A DNA stretch of 14,917 bases from 2-02-FULL-43-11-A sp964477065 (GCA_964477065.1 CAYZCU010000025.1:1-14917); one strand, 5' to 3'. Numbered from the stretch's first letter, positions 1 to 6,745 are shown. The notes: generated by a model from the sequence alone, not told the origin. Numbers and translations: made by a program.

Positions 1-124
1 CAATGAGCTCGTTATCGATGAAATTGCCCTGCAAATTCTCGAAGAAAAGATAGCGTCGGGAGATCACGTGGTGGTCGATGCGCTGGATGGTCGGATCGTG
101 CTCCAGCGGAAGAAGGTCAACTAG
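1..124 (+). CDS. C-terminal end of a Clp/Hsp100 AAA+ ATPase (ClpB/ClpC type), partial
   Basis: Only the last 40 codons are present, read in the frame starting at base 2 and ending at TAG 122-124; the 5' part lies outside the window. The residues fit the small C-terminal subdomain of the second AAA+ module of ClpB/ClpC: a helix ending in an IALQILEEKIASGD-like stretch, then a VVVDALDGRIVL beta pair, matching the family pattern 'PLA..IL.G....GD.V.VD...G.LVF'. Such proteins are hexameric unfoldases that thread substrates through a central pore, either into ClpP (ClpC) or for disaggregation (ClpB). The fragment cannot tell these two apart. Its codons look richer in G and C at third positions than those of most genes further along. 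Assignment rests on pattern recognition over a short stretch. Confidence 0.65.
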   Translation, partial: NELVIDEIALQILEEKIASGDHVVVDALDGRIVLQRKKVN

Positions 125-186
125 CGGTTGTCAGGGGTAGGTGTTTGCTGGGCTGGTTGAGTACCGAGGAGACGATCAAGACCATC

Positions 187-384
187 CTAAGCTCGTTTGA
201 CCAATGCCACTCTCTGCGCTTCAACGATTGGATCATCATATCGAAGAGGATCAAATGTTTCGATTATTCCTCTGTAGGTTGGCTCAATGGCTCCGCTTGC
301 TGGGCCCATATAGAGAATGACCCATTCTCCTTGATCGCCAGCGCCCTCTGATGTAGTATCAGGGATTGTATCTTTTTTTGCCAT
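187..384 (-). CDS. small hypothetical protein (65 aa)
   Basis: I do not recognise this 65-residue product. It starts MAKKDTIPDTT, has a glycine/acid-rich N-terminal stretch, a hydrophobic beta-like segment (WVILYMGP, residues 21-28), and ends in a mixed helix with a basic terminus (ALVKRA). There is no membrane segment, signal peptide or metal motif. The best support for a real gene is the promoter directly upstream: consensus TTGACA, a 16-base spacer and consensus TATAAT, ending 5 bases before the ATG. The mRNA would then begin at or next to the start codon. It lies tail-to-tail with the Clp gene, 62 bases away. Confidence 0.6.
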   Translation of the reverse strand: MAKKDTIPDTTSEGAGDQGEWVILYMGPASGAIEPTYRGIIETFDPLRYDDPIVEAQRVALVKRA

Positions 385-417
385 GCCCCATTATATACCT
401 CACCTCCACCATGTCAA
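385..417 (-). promoter_or_regulatory. sigma70-type promoter of the 65-aa gene, leaderless geometry
   Basis: On the minus strand, a -35 box TTGACA (complement of 412-417) is followed by a 16-base spacer and a -10 box TATAAT (complement of 390-395). Both hexamers match consensus. Only 5 bases (GGGGC) separate the -10 from the ATG at 384. Transcription normally starts 6-8 bases after the -10, so the transcript should start on or within a few bases of the ATG. Confidence 0.75.
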
Positions 418-425
418 CACCCCAA

Positions 426-659
426 CTATACTCGCCAGCCAGGGAAATATTTCTCGAACAGCACACGCGCATCATGGACTCGACGACGTGAATGACGAGA
501 TGGTTGAGTCAGCACAGAGCCAGCATCGAGGAGAAGCTCGACGAGCTGACGATTGAGGATATCTGGAGCACACTGTGCACAGAGCTTATGAACTCGCTCT
601 TGAAGAAACTCATCTCCCGGTAAGACAAGTTGGATTGACGCAGGGATGGGTTCGTACAT
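426..659 (-). CDS. doubtful small ORF (77 aa)
   Basis: This open frame would encode 77 residues (MYEPIPASIQLVLPGDEF..., ending FEKYFPGWRV) with no family I recognise. It has a CAQC pair near residues 28-31 and an Arg/His-rich C-terminal half. Its ATG directly abuts the CTAG octamer repeat at 661-700, and I see neither a ribosome-binding site nor a convincing promoter. The opposite strand of the same bases holds a competing 43-codon frame (492-623, ATG to TAA) with an amphipathic, helix-like composition (S-I-E-E-K-L-D-E-L...) and strongly G/C-ending codons. Either could be the real gene or a decayed remnant. If neither is real, the stretch from 418 to 692 holds only the repeat. Confidence 0.3.
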   Translation of the reverse strand: MYEPIPASIQLVLPGDEFLQERVHKLCAQCAPDILNRQLVELLLDAGSVLTQPSRHSRRRVHDARVLFEKYFPGWRV

Positions 660-660
660 G

Positions 661-700
661 ATAGAGATCTGGTAATCTAGTTATCTAGAAACCTAGGAAT
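661..700. repeat. CTAG-N4 octamer repeat, degenerate copy
   Basis: Five consecutive 8-base units can be read: atagagat, ctggtaat, ctagttat, ctagaaac, ctaggaat. The same octamer ctagaaac and the same lead-in (atagaAat/atagaGat) occur in the longer array at 14847-14905. The last unit overlaps the TAG stop of the minus-strand gene ending at 693. Confidence 0.8.
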
Positions 701-899
701 TTGGATGCTTGAATTTTTGGCGTTCTTCTTCAAGCATAGTCGCAACACGGTCATGAGCATCCATCCAAACTCTTATCATTTCTGCAAGGCCACCCATAAT
801 TGCCTCCTCTTCTTGCTGGCCAATCACACCACGCCTAATGTTGGCGATTATTGGGCTTTCNNNNNNNNNNTCATTATTATCTTCTAATCTTTGTGTCAT
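693..899 (-). CDS. small hypothetical protein (~68 aa), interrupted by assembly gap
   Basis: No family recognised. The part after the gap reads ESPIIANIRRGVIGQQEEEA and then an acidic, helix-rich stretch (AEMIRVWMDAHDRVATMLEEERQKF), suggesting a small, largely alpha-helical soluble protein. The start MTQRLEDNN lies on the other side of a 10-N gap at 861-870, so true length and frame across the gap are uncertain. The ATG overlaps the TGA of the upstream gene by four bases (ATGA), a classic translational-coupling arrangement that supports both genes being real and co-transcribed from the promoter at 1124-1157. The stop codon is supplied by the CTAG repeat. Confidence 0.55.
   Translation of the reverse strand: MTQRLEDNNXXXXESPIIANIRRGVIGQQEEEAIMGGLAEMIRVWMDAHDRVATMLEEERQKFKHPNS
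861..870. other. assembly gap (10 N)
   Basis: Ten ambiguous bases inside the small gene at 693-899. A run of exactly ten may be a placeholder rather than a measured length, so the reading frame across it cannot be trusted. Confidence 0.98.
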
Positions 900-1123
900 A
901 CGCGTGGTGTATCTTTTGATTGTCCATAATCTCTATTCCGAGCTTCTCGAATGGGATCCTCTTGTTCTGCTGATAGCCCCATATCAAAGTCTTGCAATAG
1001 ATCCCTCACCAATTTTCGATATGCTGGTGCTACTCGATCTGCCTCAGCAATTTCTAGTTCAGTGAATAATCCCGGAAGGTGAAATTGTGGAAAGCCTTTT
1101 AATTGTTTTTTGTGCTTACTCAT
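896..1123 (-). CDS. small hypothetical protein (75 aa)
   Basis: Starts MSKHKKQLKGFPQFHLPGLF and continues with an acidic/basic helical stretch (ELEIAEADRVAPAYRKLVRDLLQDFD) and a polar tail. No family recognised; there is no membrane segment or signal peptide. It forms a coupled pair with the following gene through a four-base ATGA overlap. The promoter immediately upstream is strong (TTGACA, 16-base spacer, TAGAAT) and its -10 ends 6 bases before the ATG, so the mRNA is probably leaderless. The run of G just before the ATG cannot act as a Shine-Dalgarno sequence because it has no spacing. Two small cytoplasmic helical proteins in a pair could be partners, but nothing visible proves it. Confidence 0.6.
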   Translation of the reverse strand: MSKHKKQLKGFPQFHLPGLFTELEIAEADRVAPAYRKLVRDLLQDFDMGLSAEQEDPIREARNRDYGQSKDTPRV

Positions 1124-1157
1124 CCCCCTATTCTACCTCGTCAAAGCGTATTGTCAA
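1124..1157 (-). promoter_or_regulatory. promoter of the 75-aa/68-aa gene pair, leaderless geometry
   Basis: Minus strand: TTGACA (complement of 1152-1157), 16-base spacer, TAGAAT (complement of 1130-1135), then 6 bases (AGGGGG) to the ATG at 1123. It has the same spacer length and start-codon distance class as the promoter at 385-417. It is back-to-back with the plus-strand promoter at 1156-1183. Confidence 0.7.
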
Positions 1158-1183
1158 GACAGCGGAAAAATCTGTGATAGAAT
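1156..1183 (+). promoter_or_regulatory. promoter of the 110-aa gene, extended -10, leaderless geometry
   Basis: Plus strand: extended -10 TG-A-TAGAAT (hexamer 1178-1183) with a weak -35-like AAGACA at 1156-1161 and 16-base spacing. Six bases (ACGAGA) lie between the -10 and the ATG at 1190. The -35 region overlaps the -35 of the divergent promoter, so the two may interfere or be co-regulated. Confidence 0.6.
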
Positions 1184-1189
1184 ACGAGA

Positions 1190-1522
1190 ATGTGGGTAGA
1201 TAACTATAGAAATAATGTGACAGGGAGGCGAGATATACGCATTGGCGAACCCATCGAAATCCCTGAGCATTACCGAACCGTCTATACGGGTGAGCTCCCT
1301 ATCGGAACTGAACCAAGGGCTTATAGGCAGACGTTTGATGTGTGCCCTTGTACGGAGGGGCGTGCCTTTCGATCAATGACCGCACCGACACGACATAGTT
1401 CAGGTGGTGTTTCATATGTTGGATTCGGGCTTGCTATATGCAACGAACCAGATTGTCAATTTGTTGTGTCTGTTAAAGTCGATAGACATAATGATTTAGT
1501 CATACTTCGTCGTCCCTCTTAG
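1190..1522 (+). CDS. hypothetical protein (110 aa) with four cysteines, possible zinc site
   Basis: Family not recognised. The cysteines sit as C52-P-C54 and C84-x4-C89 in beta-rich surroundings (FDVCPC... and LAICNEPDC followed by FVVSVKVD). This spacing could bind one zinc ion in a rubredoxin-like or zinc-ribbon-like fold, but that is inference; only the cysteine pattern is visible. The N-terminal half is rich in Arg, Glu and Pro (IGEPIEIPEHYRTVYTGELP), and there is no signal peptide or membrane segment. The start is supported by an extended -10 promoter ending six bases upstream. The gene is divergent from the small pair at 1123-693 and precedes trxA by 62 bases. Confidence 0.6.
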   Translation: MWVDNYRNNVTGRRDIRIGEPIEIPEHYRTVYTGELPIGTEPRAYRQTFDVCPCTEGRAFRSMTAPTRHSSGGVSYVGFGLAICNEPDCQFVVSVKVDRHNDLVILRRPS

Positions 1523-1584
1523 TCGCTCTTGATTTTTATCCCCAAAATCAGTACCATATTCCTGCTTATACAGCGACACATCAT

Positions 1585-1932
1585 ATGGCAGTACTCAAGA
1601 CAACACAAGAAACATTCGAGGCAGATGTCCTTCAAAACAAAGGGATTGTTTATGTCGACTTTTTTGCAGATTGGTGTGGGCCATGCCGTATGTCAGCTCC
1701 TATTATTGAAGAACTTTCCCAGAGCGATGCATACAAAGACATCACGTTTATGAAACTCGATGTTGATGCAAGCACAGAGCTTGCAACAAAGCTGAATGTG
1801 TTTTCTATCCCGACTTTTATTGCTTTCTATAAAGGCGAGCCCATCGTCCGTTCAACGGGGGGCGGACCAGCTGAGCGATTCAAAAAAGATTTGGATGAAG
1901 CACTTGCAAAGGCTTCCCAACCTGCCAACTAA
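1585..1932 (+). CDS. trxA: thioredoxin
   Basis: A 115-residue thioredoxin, close to the usual 105-110. The active site W30-C31-G-P-C34 is intact, preceded by the VDFFADW strand, and the cis-proline loop SIPTF (P76) and buried acid region are present. It reduces disulfides in cytoplasmic partners and is itself re-reduced by a thioredoxin reductase that is not in this window. Its position, ending 16 bases from the end of the nrd cluster on the other strand, fits a role as electron donor to ribonucleotide reductase, though that is an inference. No Shine-Dalgarno sequence is visible. A candidate promoter is TTGATT (1529-1534), 17 bases, TACCAT (1552-1557). There is no signal peptide. Confidence 0.95.
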   Translation: MAVLKTTQETFEADVLQNKGIVYVDFFADWCGPCRMSAPIIEELSQSDAYKDITFMKLDVDASTELATKLNVFSIPTFIAFYKGEPIVRSTGGGPAERFKKDLDEALAKASQPAN

Positions 1933-1948
1933 CGACTGCATCAGTATA

Positions 1949-2410
1949 CTAGCTTGCCTGTTGATCAAAGATTCTTTCTGCTTTGCCATGAGCAACACGC
2001 AATCGGATATGAGCTCGTTTCAAGAGATACAGACACCACTCCGCAAGCCACCGATACGCTGATGACAGAGGCATTTTTTTGCCAGCAATGATGTTTTGAT
2101 CAGCAAGAGGGACTTTAACCGTATCATAAACAGGATATTGGACGGGATGACTCACGGCTTGCACACCAAGCGCTTGGACATCTTGGGGGACGTGAATAGG
2201 CGTATGCGTATCTTCAACATACTCGCTCACCTCAGATGGCATCTGATGCTCAACCGCTTCATGCATCTCGACGTGGTCCTGTTGCTCACGAGGAGCCGGC
2301 ACAGGGTCGCGCTCAGGCATTCCCCATGACGCCATATCAAAGGCATCTTGCGCCTCAAGGACGAGGTATGAGATATCTGTATAGCGAAGGCCATCCTGTG
2401 CATCTGACAT
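1949..2410 (-). CDS. hypothetical protein downstream of nrdB (153 aa)
   Basis: No family recognised. The N-terminal two thirds (residues about 20-105) are acidic and rich in Pro, Gln, Val and His (for example REQQDHVEMHEAVEHQ), so probably disordered or repetitive beta. The last third turns basic and helical (AYRWLAEWCLYLLKRAHIRLRVAHGKAERIF), which could bind membrane or nucleic acid. It follows nrdB by 45 bases on the same strand and may be read through from it. It also has its own -10-like TATAGT six bases before the ATG, the same leaderless geometry as other genes here. The composition looks lineage-specific. A link to nucleotide reduction is suggested by position only. Confidence 0.65.
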   Translation of the reverse strand: MSDAQDGLRYTDISYLVLEAQDAFDMASWGMPERDPVPAPREQQDHVEMHEAVEHQMPSEVSEYVEDTHTPIHVPQDVQALGVQAVSHPVQYPVYDTVKVPLADQNIIAGKKMPLSSAYRWLAEWCLYLLKRAHIRLRVAHGKAERIFDQQAS

Positions 2411-2422
2411 GCATTCACTATA
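2411..2422 (-). promoter_or_regulatory. candidate -10 of the 153-aa gene, leaderless geometry
   Basis: TATAGT (complement of 2417-2422) matches 5 of 6 consensus positions and ends six bases (GAATGC) before the ATG at 2410. The -35 at 17-base spacing is weak (TAGAGT). Confidence 0.45.
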
Positions 2423-2455
2423 CCAAACTTCCGTCTTCCACTCTATACGAGCAGG

Positions 2456-3442
2456 CTACTTCTGGGTATGCGCACGGACATCCACTTCGTAGCTCGTATT
2501 TTGAGCTTCAAAGAAATTCACCAGCTGAAAAACATCCGTCGCGGCTGTCATCCATTTGGCTGGGTTTGACGCATTATAATGTTTTTGTAGCCCGAGCTCT
2601 TCAAGTCGACGATCCGCGACATATTGCACGTATTGATTGACATAATCAGCGTTAAGCCCCAAAATCCCGCGTGGGAAGAGGTCCTGATTGTACGCCACTT
2701 CCAGATCAACCCCTTCGATGATGATGTTGCGAATTTCATCTGCAAAATCTTCCACGAGAAGTTCTTGATTTTCCTCCAAAATATTGAGGAGCAAATTAAT
2801 ACCAAACTGCAAATGGAGGCTCTCATCGCGAAGAACCCAGTCGATCATCGAACCAAAATTGCGAAGCTGATTGCGCTGACGAAAGCTCAACGCAACCATA
2901 AATCCACTGTAAAACCACGTGCCTTCCATGACGATATTCGTCGCCACAAGATTACGAATAAAATCCTTTTTACCATCTGGCGTAGCAATGTTGAGTGTTT
3001 CTTCTGTCATGCGCTGGAGGTATCTGTTGATAAATTTCTCCTTGTTGCGCATAGATGGTGTATCAAGATGTACGTTGTAGATCTTTTCGCGGTCAAACGG
3101 AAACGTCTCCAAAACATATTCAAAGGCAACACAATGATTCGCCTCTTCCCACATCTGCTTGGCGAGGTACAAATAGCACTCGGGGGATTTCAGATACGGA
3201 TAGATACCCAAGGCGATAGATTTGTTGACAATCAGCTCAGCGGGATTGAAAAACGCCATGACAAAGGAAACCGCATGGCGCTCATCGTCTGTCATCTTGG
3301 CCCAATCTTCGAGATCTTCTTTGAGCGTGATTTCGTGAGGAAACCACGTGTTGCGCACAGCCTGACTATACAGGTCATATGCCCATTGATAACGAATCGG
3401 GTGAAGATTGACGTCTTCTGGCGCTGCTTTTCCAATTAACAT
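2456..3442 (-). CDS. nrdB: class I ribonucleotide reductase beta subunit, Tyr-less (subclass Ic-like)
   Basis: A 328-residue ferritin-like R2 protein that would generate the oxidant used by NrdA to reduce ribonucleoside diphosphates. The six metal ligands are E69, E100, H103, E173, E207 and H210 (motifs NPAE, WEEANH, VMEG, RDESLH). The residue four after the first His, where E. coli-type enzymes carry the radical Tyr, is Phe (F107), and the first ligand is Glu rather than Asp. Both traits mark the Chlamydia trachomatis-type R2c with a Mn/Fe cofactor. From memory its ligands are E89, E120, H123, E193, E227 and H230 with F127; every one is offset from this protein by exactly 20, as is the C-terminal radical-transfer Tyr (Y338 versus Y318 here). 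The ATG is 24 bases after nrdA, with no Shine-Dalgarno sequence. Confidence 0.95.
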   Translation of the reverse strand: MLIGKAAPEDVNLHPIRYQWAYDLYSQAVRNTWFPHEITLKEDLEDWAKMTDDERHAVSFVMAFFNPAELIVNKSIALGIYPYLKSPECYLYLAKQMWEEANHCVAFEYVLETFPFDREKIYNVHLDTPSMRNKEKFINRYLQRMTEETLNIATPDGKKDFIRNLVATNIVMEGTWFYSGFMVALSFRQRNQLRNFGSMIDWVLRDESLHLQFGINLLLNILEENQELLVEDFADEIRNIIIEGVDLEVAYNQDLFPRGILGLNADYVNQYVQYVADRRLEELGLQKHYNASNPAKWMTAATDVFQLVNFFEAQNTSYEVDVRAHTQK

Positions 3443-3466
3443 GTTTATGCTTTAAATAAATAACAA

Positions 3467-6061
3467 TTATTGACAACTATCACACTGCAATCGCAACTGC
3501 GGATCAATAGGACATGCCTTAACTGCATCATCCTCTTTCTTCATCGCTTGCACGGCAGGACGCATCGCGTTGACACCAAGCGTGGTCGCAGGTGTGGACA
3601 TCATACTCGATGCTCGCTCAAATGTCGATGACTCACGAGGCGCATCGTCAGTCTGCATAGGCACTCGAGCAGGAGCGCTCCCGTTCATCGGGATAGCACC
3701 AAAGCCCAATTTCCCAATTTTTTTCGATTTGTTCACCGTCACCGTACTCTGCTCTGCAGAATGCTGTGGCTTCATGTGCAAATAATATGTTGTCTTGACG
3801 CCCTTTTCCCAACCAAAGGTGTAGATATCCATCGTTTTGTCGATATCGCGCTCTGACAAGTACATATTTCGGCTAAGAGCTTGGTCAACCCACTTTTGCG
3901 CACGCGCAGCAATTTCCAAAAACGCATACGGGGATGTGTTAAATGAACCTTTGTAGCGAGCCTTGATATCTTCAGGAATCCCATCAATATCATGAAGCTC
4001 ACCATGTTGTTCTATCAAATCTTGCTTCACCTCATCCCAAATTCCGCGCTCTTTGAGCTCATTCACAAGATTGTGGTTGATATCCAGGTACTGCCCTGAG
4101 ATCTTTTGGCGTGAAAACACCTGTGCGAATCGTGGATCAATTCCTGGTGTTGTTCCTGCAAGCAAACCGATATTCGCATTTGGTGCAACTGCCATAAGTG
4201 TTGCATTGCGCATCCCTTTTTTGACCTTTTTGCGAAGACCGTCCCAGTCAAGCTTATTAAACTTTTTCTTCGTCACGGTCAATTTACGACCGCGATCTGC
4301 TTCAAGTCGCTCAATCGTATCAAAAGGCACCATCCCCTTGGACCAGCCAGACCCTTTGTAGTTTGGATAGCTTCCGCGCTCTTGTGCAAGGTTCGCACTT
4401 TCATCAATAGCCATGTAGCTGATAAATTCAAACAATTTATCTGAAAAATCATAGGCTTCTTCACTGTCATAGGCGCACTTGAGCTTTTCAAACGCATCAG
4501 CAAGACCCATCACGCCTAATCCAATCGCGCGATTTGCATGATCGGAGTTTGTCGCTTCTGGAATCGGCAGGACATTGATGTCGATCAGATTGTCCAGTTG
4601 ACGCACAGCGGTGCGAACAGATTCCTCAAGCTCGTTCCACTGCATTTTGCCATCAACGATATGCGCTGGGACATTCAACGAGGAAAGATTACACACAGCT
4701 ATATTCTCTCGATCTTGTGGCAAACAAATTTCCGTACAGAGATTTGACATATGGATCGTGCCTGTGTTGTTGTTGAGCGCACGCAGGTTGATTGGATCTT
4801 TCCAGGTCAACCATGGATGGGATGTCGTCTGCAAAGACACAAGTATCTGGCGAAACTGCTCTTGTGCAGGGACTTTTTTGTAGATGCGGAGCTTGCCATC
4901 TTGGGCCATCTTCACATATTCGGCGTAGCGCTTACTAAATGCTTTCCCAAAAAGTTCATTGAGATCAGGCGTCTCTTTGGGATCAAACATGTACCAATCT
5001 TCCCCTTGAGCAACCCGATTCATAAATTCATCTGAAATAAAAACGGCGGTATTGGCTGTTCGCATGCGCAAATAATCATCTCCCGCATTGTGCTTCCATT
5101 CAATAAAGTCAGGAAAGTCGACGTGCCAATTTTCCATGTAGAAGCACAGCGCACCTTTTTTCTTTCCACCTCGCTGAATAGCTCGGATAGCAGTATCAAT
5201 GATTTTGGCAAACGGCGTCGGACCTGTTGAGGTGGTGTTGTTAGAACTCAGAGGCGAACCACTTGCACGAAGCTTCGTAATTGATGCTCCAATACCACCT
5301 GTGGCTTTGGAAAGCTTAATTACGTCACCTACAGACTTGGCAATGTGTTCGATGTCATCTTGGATTTCAAGCAAAAAACAATTACTCAAACTGGGGGATG
5401 TCGTTCCTGCACCGATGTTTGTTGATCCACCCGCAATATACTTCAGGTTGGACATTTTGTTGTAAAAAATAATGGCCTGTTTTGTTGGGTTTTTTTCATT
5501 GTAGGAAAGCCCCATTGCAATACGCATAAAAAAATACTGTGGAGATTCCATAGCCTCTTGATTTTTGTTTCGCAGAGAGTATCGATCAAGCAAACTTGAC
5601 ACGCCAGCGTACATAAAAAGCTCATCTCTATCCAGATCTAGCGCATCTGCCAACTTGACAAGATCAAACTTTCCTGTCATGCGTGTATCAAAAAAACCAT
5701 CCTTGACGGCAGTCTGAATGTATTCGGGGAAATGCTCTTTGTGTGCCTGGGCAAGCTCTTCAGGAGTGTTAGCCTTGTCGCCAAACATGCGCTTGTAGAC
5801 GGTCTTCAGAAGCAAGCGGGTCGCGATTTTGTCGTAGTCTGGATCTTCTTTGACATTCTGGATAGCAGCATTGATTGTCGCTTCATCAAGCTCTTGCGTC
5901 GTGATCCCATCATACAGCATGAGATGCGTTTCCGTCGCAATTTGAACAACTTTGCTTATCTTATTTGGCAAGCCCTCACAAGCCTTTTCAATAGACCGGT
6001 TAATGTGGTCTGCATTGAAACGCTCAGTTGTTCCATCTCGATGTGTTACCAGAATGTTCAT
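3467..6061 (-). CDS. nrdA: class I ribonucleoside-diphosphate reductase alpha subunit
   Basis: An 864-residue catalytic subunit that reduces ribonucleoside diphosphates to deoxy forms. An N-terminal ATP-cone (residues about 1-95) should sense ATP/dATP. In the barrel, C228 (SLSNC) and C457 (VCNLSS) form the redox pair, and N440-L-C442-T-E444 holds the thiyl cysteine and its partners. A PNANIGLLAGTTPGIDP loop lies near 627-643. Y759-Y760 (TTYYLHMKPQ) fit the radical-transfer pair, and the C-terminal C860-x-x-C863 is the shuttle that a thioredoxin would reduce. The protein is about 100 residues longer than E. coli NrdA. Part of the excess is a low-complexity Ser/Pro/Ala/Met linker (about 785-845) carrying the swinging Cys tail. 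It lies 15 bases after nrdR, so it is probably in the same transcript. No intein is present. Confidence 0.97.
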   Translation of the reverse strand: MNILVTHRDGTTERFNADHINRSIEKACEGLPNKISKVVQIATETHLMLYDGITTQELDEATINAAIQNVKEDPDYDKIATRLLLKTVYKRMFGDKANTPEELAQAHKEHFPEYIQTAVKDGFFDTRMTGKFDLVKLADALDLDRDELFMYAGVSSLLDRYSLRNKNQEAMESPQYFFMRIAMGLSYNEKNPTKQAIIFYNKMSNLKYIAGGSTNIGAGTTSPSLSNCFLLEIQDDIEHIAKSVGDVIKLSKATGGIGASITKLRASGSPLSSNNTTSTGPTPFAKIIDTAIRAIQRGGKKKGALCFYMENWHVDFPDFIEWKHNAGDDYLRMRTANTAVFISDEFMNRVAQGEDWYMFDPKETPDLNELFGKAFSKRYAEYVKMAQDGKLRIYKKVPAQEQFRQILVSLQTTSHPWLTWKDPINLRALNNNTGTIHMSNLCTEICLPQDRENIAVCNLSSLNVPAHIVDGKMQWNELEESVRTAVRQLDNLIDINVLPIPEATNSDHANRAIGLGVMGLADAFEKLKCAYDSEEAYDFSDKLFEFISYMAIDESANLAQERGSYPNYKGSGWSKGMVPFDTIERLEADRGRKLTVTKKKFNKLDWDGLRKKVKKGMRNATLMAVAPNANIGLLAGTTPGIDPRFAQVFSRQKISGQYLDINHNLVNELKERGIWDEVKQDLIEQHGELHDIDGIPEDIKARYKGSFNTSPYAFLEIAARAQKWVDQALSRNMYLSERDIDKTMDIYTFGWEKGVKTTYYLHMKPQHSAEQSTVTVNKSKKIGKLGFGAIPMNGSAPARVPMQTDDAPRESSTFERASSMMSTPATTLGVNAMRPAVQAMKKEDDAVKACPIDPQLRLQCDSCQ

Positions 6062-6076
6062 AGGTGTATAGAAAAT

Positions 6077-6523
6077 TTATAATAATTTTTTCAATTCCTT
6101 CTCAAAATCTTCAACATCAACAAATCTTTTAAAAACAGCTGCAAATCGAATATAAGCAATTTTGTCGATTTTCTTCAGATGCTTTGCCACAAGCTCTCCA
6201 ACAACCTTACTTTCTATCTCTGTTGAATCTGTTTGCTTCAATTCGCTTTCAATTTCTTGCACAATTTGCTCCACTTGATCGCGCGTGACACTCGTTTTTT
6301 CTGTTGATTGGATAATGCCTCGTTGCAATTTATCTCGATCAAACCGCTCTCGTCGACCATCTTTCTTGATAATAATTATCGGAATGTGTTCGACCCGCTC
6401 GTATGTTGTAAATCGCTTTGCACATTTCTCACAAACACGTCTTCGACGAATAGTTGTCCCGTCTTCAGATGCACGCGTTTCAACGACATCTGTATTCTCG
6501 TGTTTACAAAAAATACAATACAT
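6077..6523 (-). CDS. nrdR: transcriptional repressor NrdR
   Basis: A 148-residue protein, near the usual 150-160. The N-terminal zinc ribbon has C3-x2-C6 and C31-x2-C34 with the arginine-rich GTTIRRRRVC strand between them. An ATP-cone follows (about 49-139, beginning IIIIKKDGRRERFDRDKL). NrdR binds paired 16-bp NrdR boxes and represses ribonucleotide reductase genes when dATP is high. Here it leads the nrdR-nrdA-nrdB cluster, so it should control its own operon. A good NrdR-box match overlaps its start codon (6515-6530), with a half-conserved second box 32 bases away centre to centre. No Shine-Dalgarno sequence is seen. Confidence 0.95.
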   Translation of the reverse strand: MYCIFCKHENTDVVETRASEDGTTIRRRRVCEKCAKRFTTYERVEHIPIIIIKKDGRRERFDRDKLQRGIIQSTEKTSVTRDQVEQIVQEIESELKQTDSTEIESKVVGELVAKHLKKIDKIAYIRFAAVFKRFVDVEDFEKELKKLL

Positions 6524-6530
6524 ATTGTGT
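6515..6530. promoter_or_regulatory. NrdR box 1, overlapping the nrdR start codon
   Basis: ACAATACATATTGTGT matches the NrdR-box consensus acaCwAtATaTwGtgt at 14 of 16 positions by my count. It includes the nrdR start codon (complement of 6521-6523). Binding here would block early transcription of nrdR-nrdA-nrdB. Confidence 0.7.
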
Positions 6531-6546
6531 AGATATCAATTTAACA

Positions 6547-6562
6547 CCACTATAAGGCGGAA
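6547..6562. promoter_or_regulatory. possible NrdR box 2 (half-conserved)
   Basis: CCACTATAAGGCGGAA keeps the left half of the consensus (CACTATA) but not the right, 8 of 16 in total. Its centre lies 32 bases, about three helical turns, from box 1, which matches the usual spacing of paired NrdR boxes. A minus-strand -10-like TATAGT (complement of 6549-6554) lies inside it. A further partial match (CTATATGTAT, 6573-6582) is not at the usual spacing. Confidence 0.4.
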
Positions 6563-6745
6563 TCAACCCGCTCTATATGTATCAGAGGGGATCATGGCAT
6601 TTTGCTACGCTCATTGTGTCTAGAAGCAGGCGCAAAGTCCGCTACTTTCCAAAAAAAAGTGAACATATTTTGAAGAAAAGCTCGATTTTTAGGCTCACAT
6701 TGTAAGCACCCGAGCTGTCACACACATCACTTCTGTCCATTCTTG

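Noticed and set aside
705..1065. Plus-strand frames crossing the N gap
   Set aside because: They are antisense to the coupled minus-strand pair, which has a strong promoter and an ATGA overlap. Their products are hydrophobic, biased and unrecognisable.
2624..3439. Long plus-strand open frame (271 codons) opposite nrdB
   Set aside because: It is the antisense shadow of a gene with complete R2 motifs, and its product resembles no family I know. Long antisense frames commonly arise from codon bias.
3467..6061. Possible intein in nrdA, because the protein is about 100 residues longer than E. coli NrdA
   Set aside because: The active-site motifs run without interruption at normal spacing, no intein block motifs are visible, and a low-complexity C-terminal linker accounts for much of the extra length.
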